A stretch of DNA of 44,312 nt, from contig JBDHUJ010000010.1 of NCBI GenBank assembly GCA_039809105.1, positions 1 through 44,312 of the forward strand, read 5' to 3'. The position numbers and the translations under genes are program-made. The notes beneath the pieces were generated by a model, which saw nothing but the letters and a program-made list of their open reading frames with translations, was not told where the DNA came from and made no database searches. Origin of the DNA: JBDHUJ01 sp039809105. Lineage in GTDB: Bacteria; Patescibacteriota; Saccharimonadia; Saccharimonadales; UBA4665. Positions 31,516 to 39,235 of the stretch are shown piece after piece. The stretch's first letter is position 1. Each line of letters starts with the position of its first letter.

Positions 31516-34278
31516 ATGAGTGAGGTTGCTCCGAAGAAGTTGGCGGTGATTGACGGCAAATCGGTGTTTTACCGGGGGTACTACGCTATGCCGAATCTTT
31601 CGACGCGGGACGGGACGCCGACCGGCGGGGTGTATGGCTTCGCGGCCATGGCGCTGGAAGTCATCAAGCGTCTGAAGCCGGATTATGTGGCGGTGGCGTG
31701 GGATAAACCGAAAACCAACATCCGCAAACGTCTCGAAATTTATCCCGAATACAAAGCCGGCCGCAAACCAGCTCCACCAGATTTTTATGAACAGATTCCG
31801 GTACTGCACGAACTGCTGCAAGCTTTCGGCTGGCCGCTGTACGAGCTGGACGATTACGAAGCGGACGACATACTCGGTACGCTAGCGGTAGAGGCGAGTA
31901 AGCAGGGTATCGACACCATGCTTATTACATCCGACCTGGACATGTTGCAGCTGGTGAACGAACACGTTAAAGTCTATGCGCTGAAGACGGGCTTTTCGAA
32001 CATAGAACTCTACAGCGTCGAATCGTTTGAGGCAAAATATGGCATACGGGTTGAACAATTTTTGGACTACAAGGCGCTGGTGGGCGACAGCTCCGACAAC
32101 ATCCCTGGCGTAGCGGGCATCGGTCCGGTCGCGGCCAAGGGCTTGCTGGCGGAGTATAAGACGCTAGATGGGGTGTACGAAAATGTAGAATTGCTGAAAA
32201 AAAATGTGCGCGACAAACTGGTTGCGGGCAAAGACAGCGCCTACATGAGTAAAAAGTTGGCCGAAATCTGGTGCGATGCGCCACTCAAACTCGACCTGGG
32301 CGAAGTAGACGGCAGCAAGATTCAACCCGAGAAGGTACTGCAGCTGCTTGAAAAATTAGAGTTCAAAAGCCTGGCGCGGCAACTGCCCGAAGTCATGCAA
32401 ACGGCCGTTGCCGGCCATTTGCAAGTTTCAAGTGGCAAGTTTCAAGTGGCAAGTTTGGGCGGCAAGAACACTATTATTGACTCCGATGAGAAGCTTTCTG
32501 ACATCCGACATCTGAAATCTGACATCCTCTATGTCTATTCGCGCGCAGCAGGCAAACATGGTCGCGACCCGCAGGTGCTCATCCTGAGCGCCGATGGCCG
32601 TGATGTCTACACGGTCGATTTGACGAAGGTCGATAGCGATACAGTTTTATCGATTATCGATAAATTTACCTCTGTAATCGGCTATGACGCCAAATCTACG
32701 CTGCAGGTGCTTCTAGAGCTTGGGATAAAGCAACTCCCGGAAGTAGAACATGATGTGCTTATCGGCTCGTTCCTCATCAATTCGCTGCGCCGCGAGCAGA
32801 CCTTGACCGAGCTGGCCCATGCCGACCTCGGCTACGACGGCTCGCCGTTCGAAGACCTCGACCTAGAAGAACTCATGACTCGTGCGCCAGAAATTATCGC
32901 CGCTATTCATGCATTGCACACCCAGCAGGTGAAAGAGCTTGCTAGTATGCCAAAACTGCCCGAATTGGCGCGCGACATCGAGTGGCCGGTCATACCGGTG
33001 CTGGCCCGTATGGAACATCAGGGAATCCAGCTCGATGCCGAATACTTAAAAAGGTTTGCCGAGGAGCTGGACGACACGATTTCAGACATCGAACAAGAAA
33101 TTTATGGTCATGCTGGCAAGGAATTTAACATCGGTAGTCCGGCGCAGCTGGCGGACATTTTGTTCGAGACTTTGCAGTTGCCCACCACGGGAATCAAAAA
33201 GGGTAAAACCGGGTACTCTACGGCCGCGAACGAGCTCGATAAATTACGTGCGTTGCATCCAATTATCGATAACATCACTACCTACCGCGAAGTCACCAAG
33301 CTCAAAAACACCTATGTCGACACGCTGCCGAAGCAGGTCGATGGCCACTCACGCGTACACACTACCTTCGCACTTACCGTCGCGCAAACCGGTCGCTTAA
33401 GCAGCAACGACCCGAACCTGCAGAACATCCCGGTCCGCACCGAACTGGGCAAGCGCATCCGTACGGCGTTTGTGGCGGGCAAGGGCAAACGCCTGGTGAG
33501 CGCCGATTACAGCCAGTTTGAACTGCGCCTGGCGGCCGCCATGAGCGGCGACGCCGACATGGTATCGCAGTTTAATCGTGGGGCGGATATCCATATGACT
33601 ACGGCCGCCGAAATCTACGGCCGCGAGCTCGAAGACGTCACTAAACAGATGCGTAGCGCGGCCAAAACGGTAAACTTCGGCGTACTGTACGGTATGAGCC
33701 CACATGGTCTCTCTGCTGCTACGGGCATGGATTTTAGCCAGGCCAAGAAGTTCATCGACGCTTACTTCGAACTCCGCAAACCCCTCCTCGGATACCTGAA
33801 CGGCCTCAAGGAACAGGCCCGCAAAGACGGCTACGTCGAAACGTTGTTCGGCCGGCGGCGGCCGATGCCGGATATCCACTCCAGCAACTTCATCGTCCGC
33901 CAGGCCGCCGAGCGCGCCGCTATGAACATGCCTATCCAGGGCACCGAAGCCGACCTCATGAAACTGGCCATGGTAAGAGTGGACGAGGAGCTTGCGAAGT
34001 TCGCCCGTGAGAAAGAAAAAAGAGAAAAGATAGGAGAGAAAAGAGAGGAGATTGGGGGAACCGGCAAATCTTCTCTCTCCTATCCCTCATCTTCTGTCTC
34101 AACTGACGCTCCGCGGCAGCTTTTACAGATTCACGACTCCATCCTGGTGGAATGCGACGAAGCCGACGCCGAAGCGGTCGCCGCCATGCTCAAAAAGACC
34201 ATGGAAGCCATCGACCCCGACCTCCCCGTAAACCTCCTCGTCGACACCTCCACCGGCCTCAACTGGGGCGAACTATAG
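31516..34278 (+). CDS. polA: DNA polymerase I with two in-frame repeat insertions
   Basis: A 920-aa Pol I. The 5' nuclease domain is intact (VIDGKSVFYRGYYAMP, YEADDILGTLA, ITSDLDMLQL, GDSSDNIPGVAGIG). The polymerase domain has motif A (DYSQFELRLAAAM), motif B (RSAAKTVNFGVLYG) and motif C (LQIHDSILVE). The 3'-5' exonuclease domain keeps its fold but lacks the DTE of motif I and the acidic residue of motif III, so proofreading is probably absent, as in Taq. A heptad insertion lies in the linker after the nuclease domain (32422-32527) and another inside the polymerase domain just before motif C (34009-34100). The message should be leaderless. Confidence 0.97.
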   Translation: MSEVAPKKLAVIDGKSVFYRGYYAMPNLSTRDGTPTGGVYGFAAMALEVIKRLKPDYVAVAWDKPKTNIRKRLEIYPEYKAGRKPAPPDFYEQIPVLHELLQAFGWPLYELDDYEADDILGTLAVEASKQGIDTMLITSDLDMLQLVNEHVKVYALKTGFSNIELYSVESFEAKYGIRVEQFLDYKALVGDSSDNIPGVAGIGPVAAKGLLAEYKTLDGVYENVELLKKNVRDKLVAGKDSAYMSKKLAEIWCDAPLKLDLGEVDGSKIQPEKVLQLLEKLEFKSLARQLPEVMQTAVAGHLQVSSGKFQVASLGGKNTIIDSDEKLSDIRHLKSDILYVYSRAAGKHGRDPQVLILSADGRDVYTVDLTKVDSDTVLSIIDKFTSVIGYDAKSTLQVLLELGIKQLPEVEHDVLIGSFLINSLRREQTLTELAHADLGYDGSPFEDLDLEELMTRAPEIIAAIHALHTQQVKELASMPKLPELARDIEWPVIPVLARMEHQGIQLDAEYLKRFAEELDDTISDIEQEIYGHAGKEFNIGSPAQLADILFETLQLPTTGIKKGKTGYSTAANELDKLRALHPIIDNITTYREVTKLKNTYVDTLPKQVDGHSRVHTTFALTVAQTGRLSSNDPNLQNIPVRTELGKRIRTAFVAGKGKRLVSADYSQFELRLAAAMSGDADMVSQFNRGADIHMTTAAEIYGRELEDVTKQMRSAAKTVNFGVLYGMSPHGLSAATGMDFSQAKKFIDAYFELRKPLLGYLNGLKEQARKDGYVETLFGRRRPMPDIHSSNFIVRQAAERAAMNMPIQGTEADLMKLAMVRVDEELAKFAREKEKREKIGEKREEIGGTGKSSLSYPSSSVSTDAPRQLLQIHDSILVECDEADAEAVAAMLKKTMEAIDPDLPVNLLVDTSTGLNWGEL
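32422..32527. repeat. Heptad element inside polA (first)
   Basis: The left array alternates CAAGTTT and CAAGTGG over five units (32422-32456). The right array is GACATCC, GACATCT, GAAATCT, GACATCC (32500-32527). Here the two arrays are not complementary. They encode QVSSGKFQVAS and LSDIRHLKSDI in the Pol I interdomain linker. Confidence 0.88.
34009..34100. repeat. Heptad element inside polA (second)
   Basis: Purine-rich units AGAAAAG, ATAGGAG, AGAAAAG, AGAGGAG (34023-34050) are answered by pyrimidine-rich units CTTCTCT, CTCCTAT, CCCTCAT, CTTCTGT (34070-34097). The arms are imperfect inverted complements. Translation gives EKREKIGEKREEIGGTGKSS just before motif C. Confidence 0.85.
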
Positions 34279-34361
34279 GGTCTAAATGTTAAATGTTTGT
34301 CTGTTTGACAAACAATATCGTACATTTAACATAACCTTTATCAATCTGTTAATAATGTAAC

Positions 34362-34405
34362 ATTGTTAAATTTCGTTTGGCATATTGTTAAATGTTTGTT
34401 ATAAT
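34362..34405 (+). promoter_or_regulatory. fic promoter and 22-bp direct repeat operator
   Basis: TTGGCA (34377-34382), 17 bases, TATAAT (34400-34405), six bases before ATG 34412. ATTGTTAAAT occurs at 34362 and 34384, exactly 22 bases (two helical turns) apart, with the second copy in the spacer. Related GTTAAATGTTTGT and ACATTTAACA copies lie at about 34287-34330. Confidence 0.75.
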
Positions 34406-34411
34406 ACTGCC

Positions 34412-35578
34412 ATGGGCTTATATATCCCAAATCCACCATTCGAATCGTCATTGACTCAGCTAGTTTTTCAGCTGGAGCGTCTTCGGTACTACTCACTAAA
34501 AGGTACTACCCCAAAGTGGCTCTTTTTTGACCTTAAAGAGATTATGCAGATGTTGGAAAGTCTTACCTCGGCGCGCATTGAAGGCAACCGTACGACTGTT
34601 ATGGGTGTAGTGGAGGCCGTAATTCAACACGACCATCCGACGCCAGACGAACAAATAAAAGAAATCGCGAACATACAAAGAGCAATCAGCTTCATAGAGA
34701 CCTCGATACCTTCCGACGCCGAGGAGCGAAGAAAATTCGTTATAGATGAAGCTTTCATTAATGATTTGCATCGTATTTCTGTCGGAGGGCTGACGCGTGA
34801 AGGGAGTAAAACCCCAGGACATTTTAGAACTGAACAAGTACAAATTACTCAGTCTAACCATGTGCCCCCTGCAGCCAGTCTCGTACCTGGCATGATGAAA
34901 GATGTGGTTGAATTCATAAACGCAGACAATATGCCACAGCAAGACCTGCTTAAGACTGCCATAGCGCATCATCGCATGGCTTGGATTCACCCATTCGACA
35001 ATGGCAACGGTCGTGTTACACGGCTAGTCACCTATGCGATGTTAGCCAAGCAAGGGTTTATCGACGATAAGGGTTTCCATATTCTTAATCCGACTGCTAT
35101 CTTCTGCATTGACCGTACGAAGTACTACGACATGCTTGCGTATGCAGATAGTGCAGAAGAGGAAGCTCTGACGGAGTGGTGTGAGTACGTGCTAGAAGGT
35201 ATCCGTACTGAGCTGGAAAAAGTGGATAAGCTGCTCGATGCTACTTTTGCGAAGTCTGAAATCATCAAGCCTGCACTTGAAATGGCGCGCGCAAAAGAAT
35301 GGCTTAATCTTACCGAATATGAAATCATGTTGGTCGCAATCGATAAAGGTCTTATACAGGCTGGTGATATCATCCATATTTTCGGCAGGACTGCTTCTGA
35401 CCGCGTCCAGGCCTCTCGGGTAATATCTCGGCTAAAAGAGCAAGGTTATCTTGCGGCACATCCTGACAATCCTCGTAAATACTTCCCCAGATTCTCCAAC
35501 AACTACTTGTTGCGTGGTGTGATACAGCAACTTGAGAAACATGACTTGCTGCCTGTCAGAGACGAGGTAGAGGTGTGA
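34412..35578 (+). CDS. Fic-family AMPylator with C-terminal helix-turn-helix, 388 aa
   Basis: The Fic active-site motif HPFDNGNGRVTR is at about residues 193-204, with the catalytic His and the Mg/ATP-binding loop complete. The inhibitory helix motif SARIEGN is at 53-59, so this is a class II Fic protein with the autoinhibitory glutamate in the same chain. The N-terminal PPFESSLTQLVFQLERLRYY is common in bacterial Fic proteins; the C-terminal part (HIFGRTASDRVQASRVISRL, YLAAHPDN) is a winged helix. I chose ATG 34412 from the promoter position; an upstream TTG at 34385 would lie inside the spacer. It probably transfers AMP to a protein and may control its own operator. Confidence 0.92.
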   Translation: MGLYIPNPPFESSLTQLVFQLERLRYYSLKGTTPKWLFFDLKEIMQMLESLTSARIEGNRTTVMGVVEAVIQHDHPTPDEQIKEIANIQRAISFIETSIPSDAEERRKFVIDEAFINDLHRISVGGLTREGSKTPGHFRTEQVQITQSNHVPPAASLVPGMMKDVVEFINADNMPQQDLLKTAIAHHRMAWIHPFDNGNGRVTRLVTYAMLAKQGFIDDKGFHILNPTAIFCIDRTKYYDMLAYADSAEEEALTEWCEYVLEGIRTELEKVDKLLDATFAKSEIIKPALEMARAKEWLNLTEYEIMLVAIDKGLIQAGDIIHIFGRTASDRVQASRVISRLKEQGYLAAHPDNPRKYFPRFSNNYLLRGVIQQLEKHDLLPVRDEVEV

Positions 35579-35670
35579 ACGATGTCCTGAATACCCGGAT
35601 AGAGCGGGCGAGGGAGTTGCCGGGGACGGTGAGGCATGCGGCGGTAACAACTAGAAAGGGTCTGTTATGA
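35575..35670 (+). CDS. Possible 31-codon coupling ORF
   Basis: A frame from GTG 35575 overlaps the fic stop (GTGA) and ends in a TGA that overlaps the next ATG (ATGA). It encodes 31 residues starting MNDVLNTRIERARELPG. Overlaps at both ends suggest translational coupling, but the peptide could be an accident of spacing. Confidence 0.35.
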   Translation: MNDVLNTRIERARELPGTVRHAAVTTRKGLL

Positions 35671-36062
35671 GGAGTTTTTTGTTGAACAAGCTGGTGCGGG
35701 ATAAGATTGTGGCGGATATGCAGGCCATGGGGCAGCAAGCGATATTCCGCAAGCTGGATGACGCTGAGTTTCGGCAGAAACTGGCCGAAAAACTGGTCGA
35801 AGAAACCGCAGAATTCAAAGCTTCCAGCCCCGAAAAAGCACTGAAAGAGCTCGCCGATGTGCTCGAAGTGGTCGAAGCGCTCGCGAAAGAGTACGGTGCC
35901 ACTCCCGAGCAACTCCGGCAAATCCAGGCCGAGCGTCGCGCAAAACGCGGTGGTTTCGAACAGCGCCTATACGTCGAACGCCTCGACCTCCAGGACAACG
36001 ACAAATGGGCCGCCTACTACGCCGCCAACCCCATAAAATTCCCCGAAATCAAACCCGAATAG
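35667..36062 (+). CDS. MazG-like / phosphoribosyl-ATP-type nucleotide pyrophosphohydrolase, 131 aa
   Basis: An all-helical protein beginning MRSFLLNKLVRDKIVADMQA. The LNKLVRDKI start and KLVEETAEFKASSPEKALKE, ELADVLEVVEALAKEYG match the MazG/HisE-type superfamily, in which the ExxE...ExxD acidic residues bind Mg and hydrolyse nucleoside triphosphates to the monophosphate and pyrophosphate. With no histidine operon nearby, a house-cleaning role is more likely than histidine synthesis. AAAGGG precedes the start. It converges on the Nudix gene at 36049 with a 14-base overlap of the coding ends. Confidence 0.85.
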   Translation: MRSFLLNKLVRDKIVADMQAMGQQAIFRKLDDAEFRQKLAEKLVEETAEFKASSPEKALKELADVLEVVEALAKEYGATPEQLRQIQAERRAKRGGFEQRLYVERLDLQDNDKWAAYYAANPIKFPEIKPE

Positions 36063-36567
36063 CAGGGTAGAGCGCACAGACGACACGGATTGCTTTAAGT
36101 GCTTCTTCCGCTACGTCGCCGACGAAATCGTACCTTTCTGCACGCATATCTGCTTCAGTCGCCCACGCATAGCTGGCTACATCATGTAAGTGGGGTGTTA
36201 CAGTGCCTGAGTGGTACGGTGCGGCAACAGTGGTATAAACAACCGGTATGCCATCTGCCCGCACGAACTCGCCGTTAGCTATTACCTCGCCTTCGTCGAC
36301 TGCAAAGCTTAAGCCCACTTCTTCAAGCAGTTCTTTCTGGGCGATAATCTGTAAGATGTTCTTAAGGTGACGCTGGCCAGACTCTGCTATGACCGCATGC
36401 TCGTTCTTGCCGCCCGGCAGCGCCCACTTTTCGCCAGCTTCTTTCTCTCGTGCACTTCGCTGTATGAGCAGGCAGGTTCTATCTTGCGGGTTCACAAGGG
36501 CGGCGTTGGCGGTTATGTAATGCAGGTATTGGGGTTTTGCATTCTCTAGGGATATTTCGATACTCAT
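36049..36567 (-). CDS. Nudix hydrolase with an enlarged Nudix box, 172 aa
   Basis: The protein begins MSIEISLENAKPQYLHYITA. CLLIQRSAREKEAGEKWALP leads into GGKNEH and, after an insert of about 15 residues (AVIAESGQRHLKNIL), QKELLEEVGL. The catalytic EE is present, but the loop between the first glycine and the helix is longer than the standard GX5EX7 box. The domain then ends PYHSGTVTPHLHDVASYAWA. The substrate is unknown. It is divergent from the wHTH-Nudix gene at 36674. Confidence 0.82.
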   Translation of the reverse strand: MSIEISLENAKPQYLHYITANAALVNPQDRTCLLIQRSAREKEAGEKWALPGGKNEHAVIAESGQRHLKNILQIIAQKELLEEVGLSFAVDEGEVIANGEFVRADGIPVVYTTVAAPYHSGTVTPHLHDVASYAWATEADMRAERYDFVGDVAEEALKAIRVVCALYPAIRV

Positions 36568-36661
36568 GGCGAGAGATTACCACCAAAAATTCTGGCCGGA
36601 TAGTAAAGCCGACTTTACTGGACGCTGGGCGTTCGGCAGCGTATCTTCGGTGCAGGAGTGC

Positions 36662-36667
36662 TACACT
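36662..36667 (+). promoter_or_regulatory. -10 element of the wHTH-Nudix gene
   Basis: TACACT, six bases before ATG 36674. Confidence 0.5.
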
Positions 36668-36673
36668 AAGAAA

Positions 36674-37384
36674 ATGGCTTTGGAAGTAAAGATTCACGAT
36701 GCGCAGCTGCTCATTTTGCGAGAACTGCTGTTCCATCCCAGTGCGAACTATGCGAAGCTGCAGAAACCGACGGGGCTTACGAGCGACCACTTCAATTTTC
36801 ACATCGGCCGCTTGGTCGAATTGGGTTTGGTAGAAAAGGTCGAAAAAGGTACGTACCGGCTGACGGTGACTGGTAAGGAGTACGCCAACAAACTCGACAC
36901 CGACCACAACACCATCGAGCGCCAACCGAAGATGGCGGTCATGCTCTTTCTGCAGCAGGAAATCGGCGGCGAGCAGAAAATGCTCATCCAGCAGCGGCTC
37001 AAAAACCCGCACTATGGCTTCTATGGGTTTCCGACCGGCAAAGTTCGGTGGGGCGAAACTATCCCGCAGGCTGCACAGCGTGAACTTATGGAGGAAACCG
37101 GCCTGACGGCGGACTTCGCGGTGCAGGGTGCGTATCACGAACATACGTTGCTCGATAACCCGAGTGAGCTTATTGAGGACAAACTGTTTTTCATCTGCCA
37201 AGCGAGCAATATTACCGGCGAGCTTCGCGGGGAGTTCGAAGGCGGCCGTAACCAATGGCTGACATACGACGAATTCATGGCCAAAGACAAACACTTCAAA
37301 AGCGTCGAATCCGAGCTGGCTGTCCTGAATACCAACACTTGGTTGATAGAGAAATCTGTGACATACGAAAGTGAAATTTTCTAA
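36674..37384 (+). CDS. Winged-helix plus Nudix protein, 236 aa
   Basis: I chose ATG 36674 because it lies six bases beyond TACACT; an upstream ATG at 36566 is read through a region with no coding character. Residues 1-75 form a winged helix (AQLLILRELLFHPSANYAKL, TSDHFNFHIGRLVELGLVEK, GTYRLTVTGKEYANKL). Residues 85-236 are a Nudix domain with a perfect box (GKVRWGETIPQAAQRELMEE, TGL). NrtR-type regulators also fuse the two domains, but with Nudix first and wHTH second; here the order is reversed. It may be a nucleotide-sensing repressor, or an enzyme with its own DNA-binding part. Confidence 0.85.
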   Translation: MALEVKIHDAQLLILRELLFHPSANYAKLQKPTGLTSDHFNFHIGRLVELGLVEKVEKGTYRLTVTGKEYANKLDTDHNTIERQPKMAVMLFLQQEIGGEQKMLIQQRLKNPHYGFYGFPTGKVRWGETIPQAAQRELMEETGLTADFAVQGAYHEHTLLDNPSELIEDKLFFICQASNITGELRGEFEGGRNQWLTYDEFMAKDKHFKSVESELAVLNTNTWLIEKSVTYESEIF

Positions 37385-37397
37385 ACAAGGGGCAACT

Positions 37398-37838
37398 ATG
37401 GAACAGCAGAAAGATGTGTATTTTGTAGCGCTCAAGTTGTTTTTGCGGGATGGCGACAAATTGCTCATAACGCACGATATCTTCGGCTCGTGGGACCTGC
37501 CAGGTGGACGGTTCAAGAAAGATGAATTCGAAGCCACTTTCGATGCAGTCATCGCTCGCAAGATTGAGGAAGAGTTGGGTGAAGACGTCCGCTATGAAGT
37601 TACCGGCACGGCGCCCGAAATTTTGTTCAGAGTAGAGCGGCTGGAGCACAGCACTCAGCAAATGGTTCGGATTTTCGCACTCGGCTACGAGGCGAAGTAC
37701 CTGGGCGGTGAAATAAAGCTCGGCGACCACCATGACCAAATGGAATGGGTCGACGTAAACACCTTCAAGCCCGAAGACTATTTCACTGGTGGCTGGCTTA
37801 CTGGTGTCCAAGAATACATTAAGACGAAAGCGAGATAG
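37398..37838 (+). CDS. Nudix-like protein with a degenerate box, 146 aa
   Basis: ATG 37398 has AAGGGG just upstream and is preferred over an ATG at 37371 inside the previous gene. The fold is evident (VYFVALKLFLRDGDKLLITH, GSWDLPGGRFKKDEFEATFD, AVIARKIEEELGEDVRYEV). The helix reads ARKIEEELGE where the consensus is REUxEExGU, so the first catalytic Glu is Lys, while the EE pair is kept. Activity may be weakened or directed to another substrate. It overlaps no gene and is likely cotranscribed with the wHTH-Nudix gene. Confidence 0.8.
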   Translation: MEQQKDVYFVALKLFLRDGDKLLITHDIFGSWDLPGGRFKKDEFEATFDAVIARKIEEELGEDVRYEVTGTAPEILFRVERLEHSTQQMVRIFALGYEAKYLGGEIKLGDHHDQMEWVDVNTFKPEDYFTGGWLTGVQEYIKTKAR

Positions 37839-37839
37839 C

Positions 37840-38301
37840 ATGATTTACGATATCCCGGGGAGCGGCCCACTAGAACTCAAAACGATTATTTTAGATTTGA
37901 ATGGCACTATTTCGGTGCGCGGTCAGCTGGTGGAGGGGGTTGCAGAGCGGCTGGCTAAACTGAAAGAGTTGGGCTACAAAACGGTATTGTTCACGGACAA
38001 TACCAGGGGCGATGCAGACAAAATCGCAGACTTTCTTGGTATAGGATGGACGCAGGCACGTACCGCGGAAGACAAAAAGAACGAAGCGCTTAAACTTGGG
38101 CCAGAGACGTGTGTCTCGATAGGCAACGGTCTCATAGACCTGGAGCTGATGAAAGCGGTTGCTTTGCGCATAGTGACACTGCAAAGCGAAGGTGTGCACG
38201 TGCAAACCCTGCTGGCTTCTGATGTCGTGGTGCCTACCATACCTGATGCTTTGGATATGTTAATCGACTCTGATACATTGGTTGCAACGCTAAGGAGGTA
38301 G
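37840..38301 (+). CDS. HAD-family protein, soluble P-type-ATPase-like, 153 aa
   Basis: The protein begins MIYDIPGSGPLELKTIILDL. Motif I reads ILDLNGTISVRG, with the nucleophile Asp kept but the second Asp replaced by Asn (DLNGT), as in the soluble P-type-ATPase-like HAD proteins (COG4087). Motif II is TVLFTDNTRGDA and the last acidic motif is SIGNGLIDLELMKAVALRI. The missing general acid implies phosphotransfer or weak phosphatase activity rather than a usual HAD phosphatase. It starts one base after the preceding stop and is followed by a Nudix gene after four bases, so it sits in the Nudix operon. Confidence 0.82.
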   Translation: MIYDIPGSGPLELKTIILDLNGTISVRGQLVEGVAERLAKLKELGYKTVLFTDNTRGDADKIADFLGIGWTQARTAEDKKNEALKLGPETCVSIGNGLIDLELMKAVALRIVTLQSEGVHVQTLLASDVVVPTIPDALDMLIDSDTLVATLRR

Positions 38302-38305
38302 AACT

Positions 38306-38710
38306 ATGGCGATGAAGAATTTTTTCGTGGGCGTGAAGGCGGTGATTATGCGAGATGGTAAAGTCCTGATTCTGAAAGATAGTTCCCGGCCGGACTTTTG
38401 GGATGTGCCCGGTGGTCGCATAGACGATAATGAGACTATAGAACAGACATTACTGCGCGAGCTTAGCGAAGAGTTGCCTTCGCATACGAACCCGAAAATC
38501 GGGGAGCTTATAAACGCCTACCGTATTCCAGGCAGCATAAAAGACGACCTTGGCCTAGTACTGCTGTTTTATCGTGTCGAACTGGATTTTGAAGGTGATA
38601 TTGCGCTTAGTAGCGAACATACCGAATGGGAGTGGGTAGGCCTGGACGAAGCTTTGGCTCGTGGCTCGGACGGCATAAAATCTACCATCAAGTTGCTGCA
38701 GCAGAAGTAG
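38306..38710 (+). CDS. Nudix hydrolase, 134 aa
   Basis: The protein begins MAMKNFFVGVKAVIMRDGKV with the box GGRIDDNETIEQTLLRELSE, then ELPSHTN, so RE and EE are present but the glycine after the EE is lost. FWDVPGGRI is typical. AAGGAGG before ATG 38306 is the best Shine-Dalgarno sequence in the window. It is the last gene of the 36674-38710 cluster. The substrate is unknown. Confidence 0.88.
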   Translation: MAMKNFFVGVKAVIMRDGKVLILKDSSRPDFWDVPGGRIDDNETIEQTLLRELSEELPSHTNPKIGELINAYRIPGSIKDDLGLVLLFYRVELDFEGDIALSSEHTEWEWVGLDEALARGSDGIKSTIKLLQQK

Positions 38711-38849
38711 CCTGCTTACAGCCTCGCTGGGGCGGAGTGCGGTTTTTTACAGAAATCTGCAGGTTTGTTTGCGAGACTGTAACGTGGAGCGGGTTATGCG
38801 GTGGTTGGTTAGGTAAAGCCTGGTTCTACAGTACGAGGGGACGGGCATT

Positions 38850-39080
38850 ATGGCAGGACATGAAACGTACGGGAGTGATTCCCGAGATAACTTCCAGGTA
38901 GGGCACGAATATTTTGCAATTGCGGCTGTGCAGCGGTCTGCAGCGGGATATGGACAGGGGGAAACCGCGAGTCCGATAGGCTTCGGTGACATCCAGATGC
39001 ACAGCCTGGGAAGGGGCATGGTACGATATATGGGTTATGCGGCATTGCATCGTTTGCCGGTAATAAATTCTCCGAATTAA
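38850..39080 (+). CDS. Possible small unknown protein, 76 aa
   Basis: A frame from ATG 38850 encodes MAGHETYGSDSRDNFQVGHE and ends LHRLPVINSPN. GAGGGGAC lies upstream at a suitable distance. The sequence is soluble with no recognisable domain. No other gene covers the 38711-39235 interval, so the interval holds this frame or nothing. Moderate doubt. Confidence 0.45.
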   Translation: MAGHETYGSDSRDNFQVGHEYFAIAAVQRSAAGYGQGETASPIGFGDIQMHSLGRGMVRYMGYAALHRLPVINSPN

Positions 39081-39188
39081 GAACCTATTCACAATACTGT
39101 TTGTGGCCGGATATTCCGCTCATGGCAGGCGAATTGCGAGCAGATTCTAAGGCCTGAGCTACACGAAATTCAGTTCGATTTGAATGTG

Positions 39189-39217
39189 TTGTGCCGTAAG
39201 GTCTCGCAAACTATAAA
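39189..39217 (+). promoter_or_regulatory. Promoter of the 84-aa unknown gene
   Basis: TTGTGC (39189-39194), 17 bases, TATAAA (39212-39217). Confidence 0.55.
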
Positions 39218-39235
39218 TGAAAGCGGGGTGTGTAT

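Noticed and set aside
36479..37561. A 360-residue minus-strand frame opposite the wHTH-Nudix gene
   Set aside because: Contains no recognisable domain and is opposite a gene with a perfect Nudix box.
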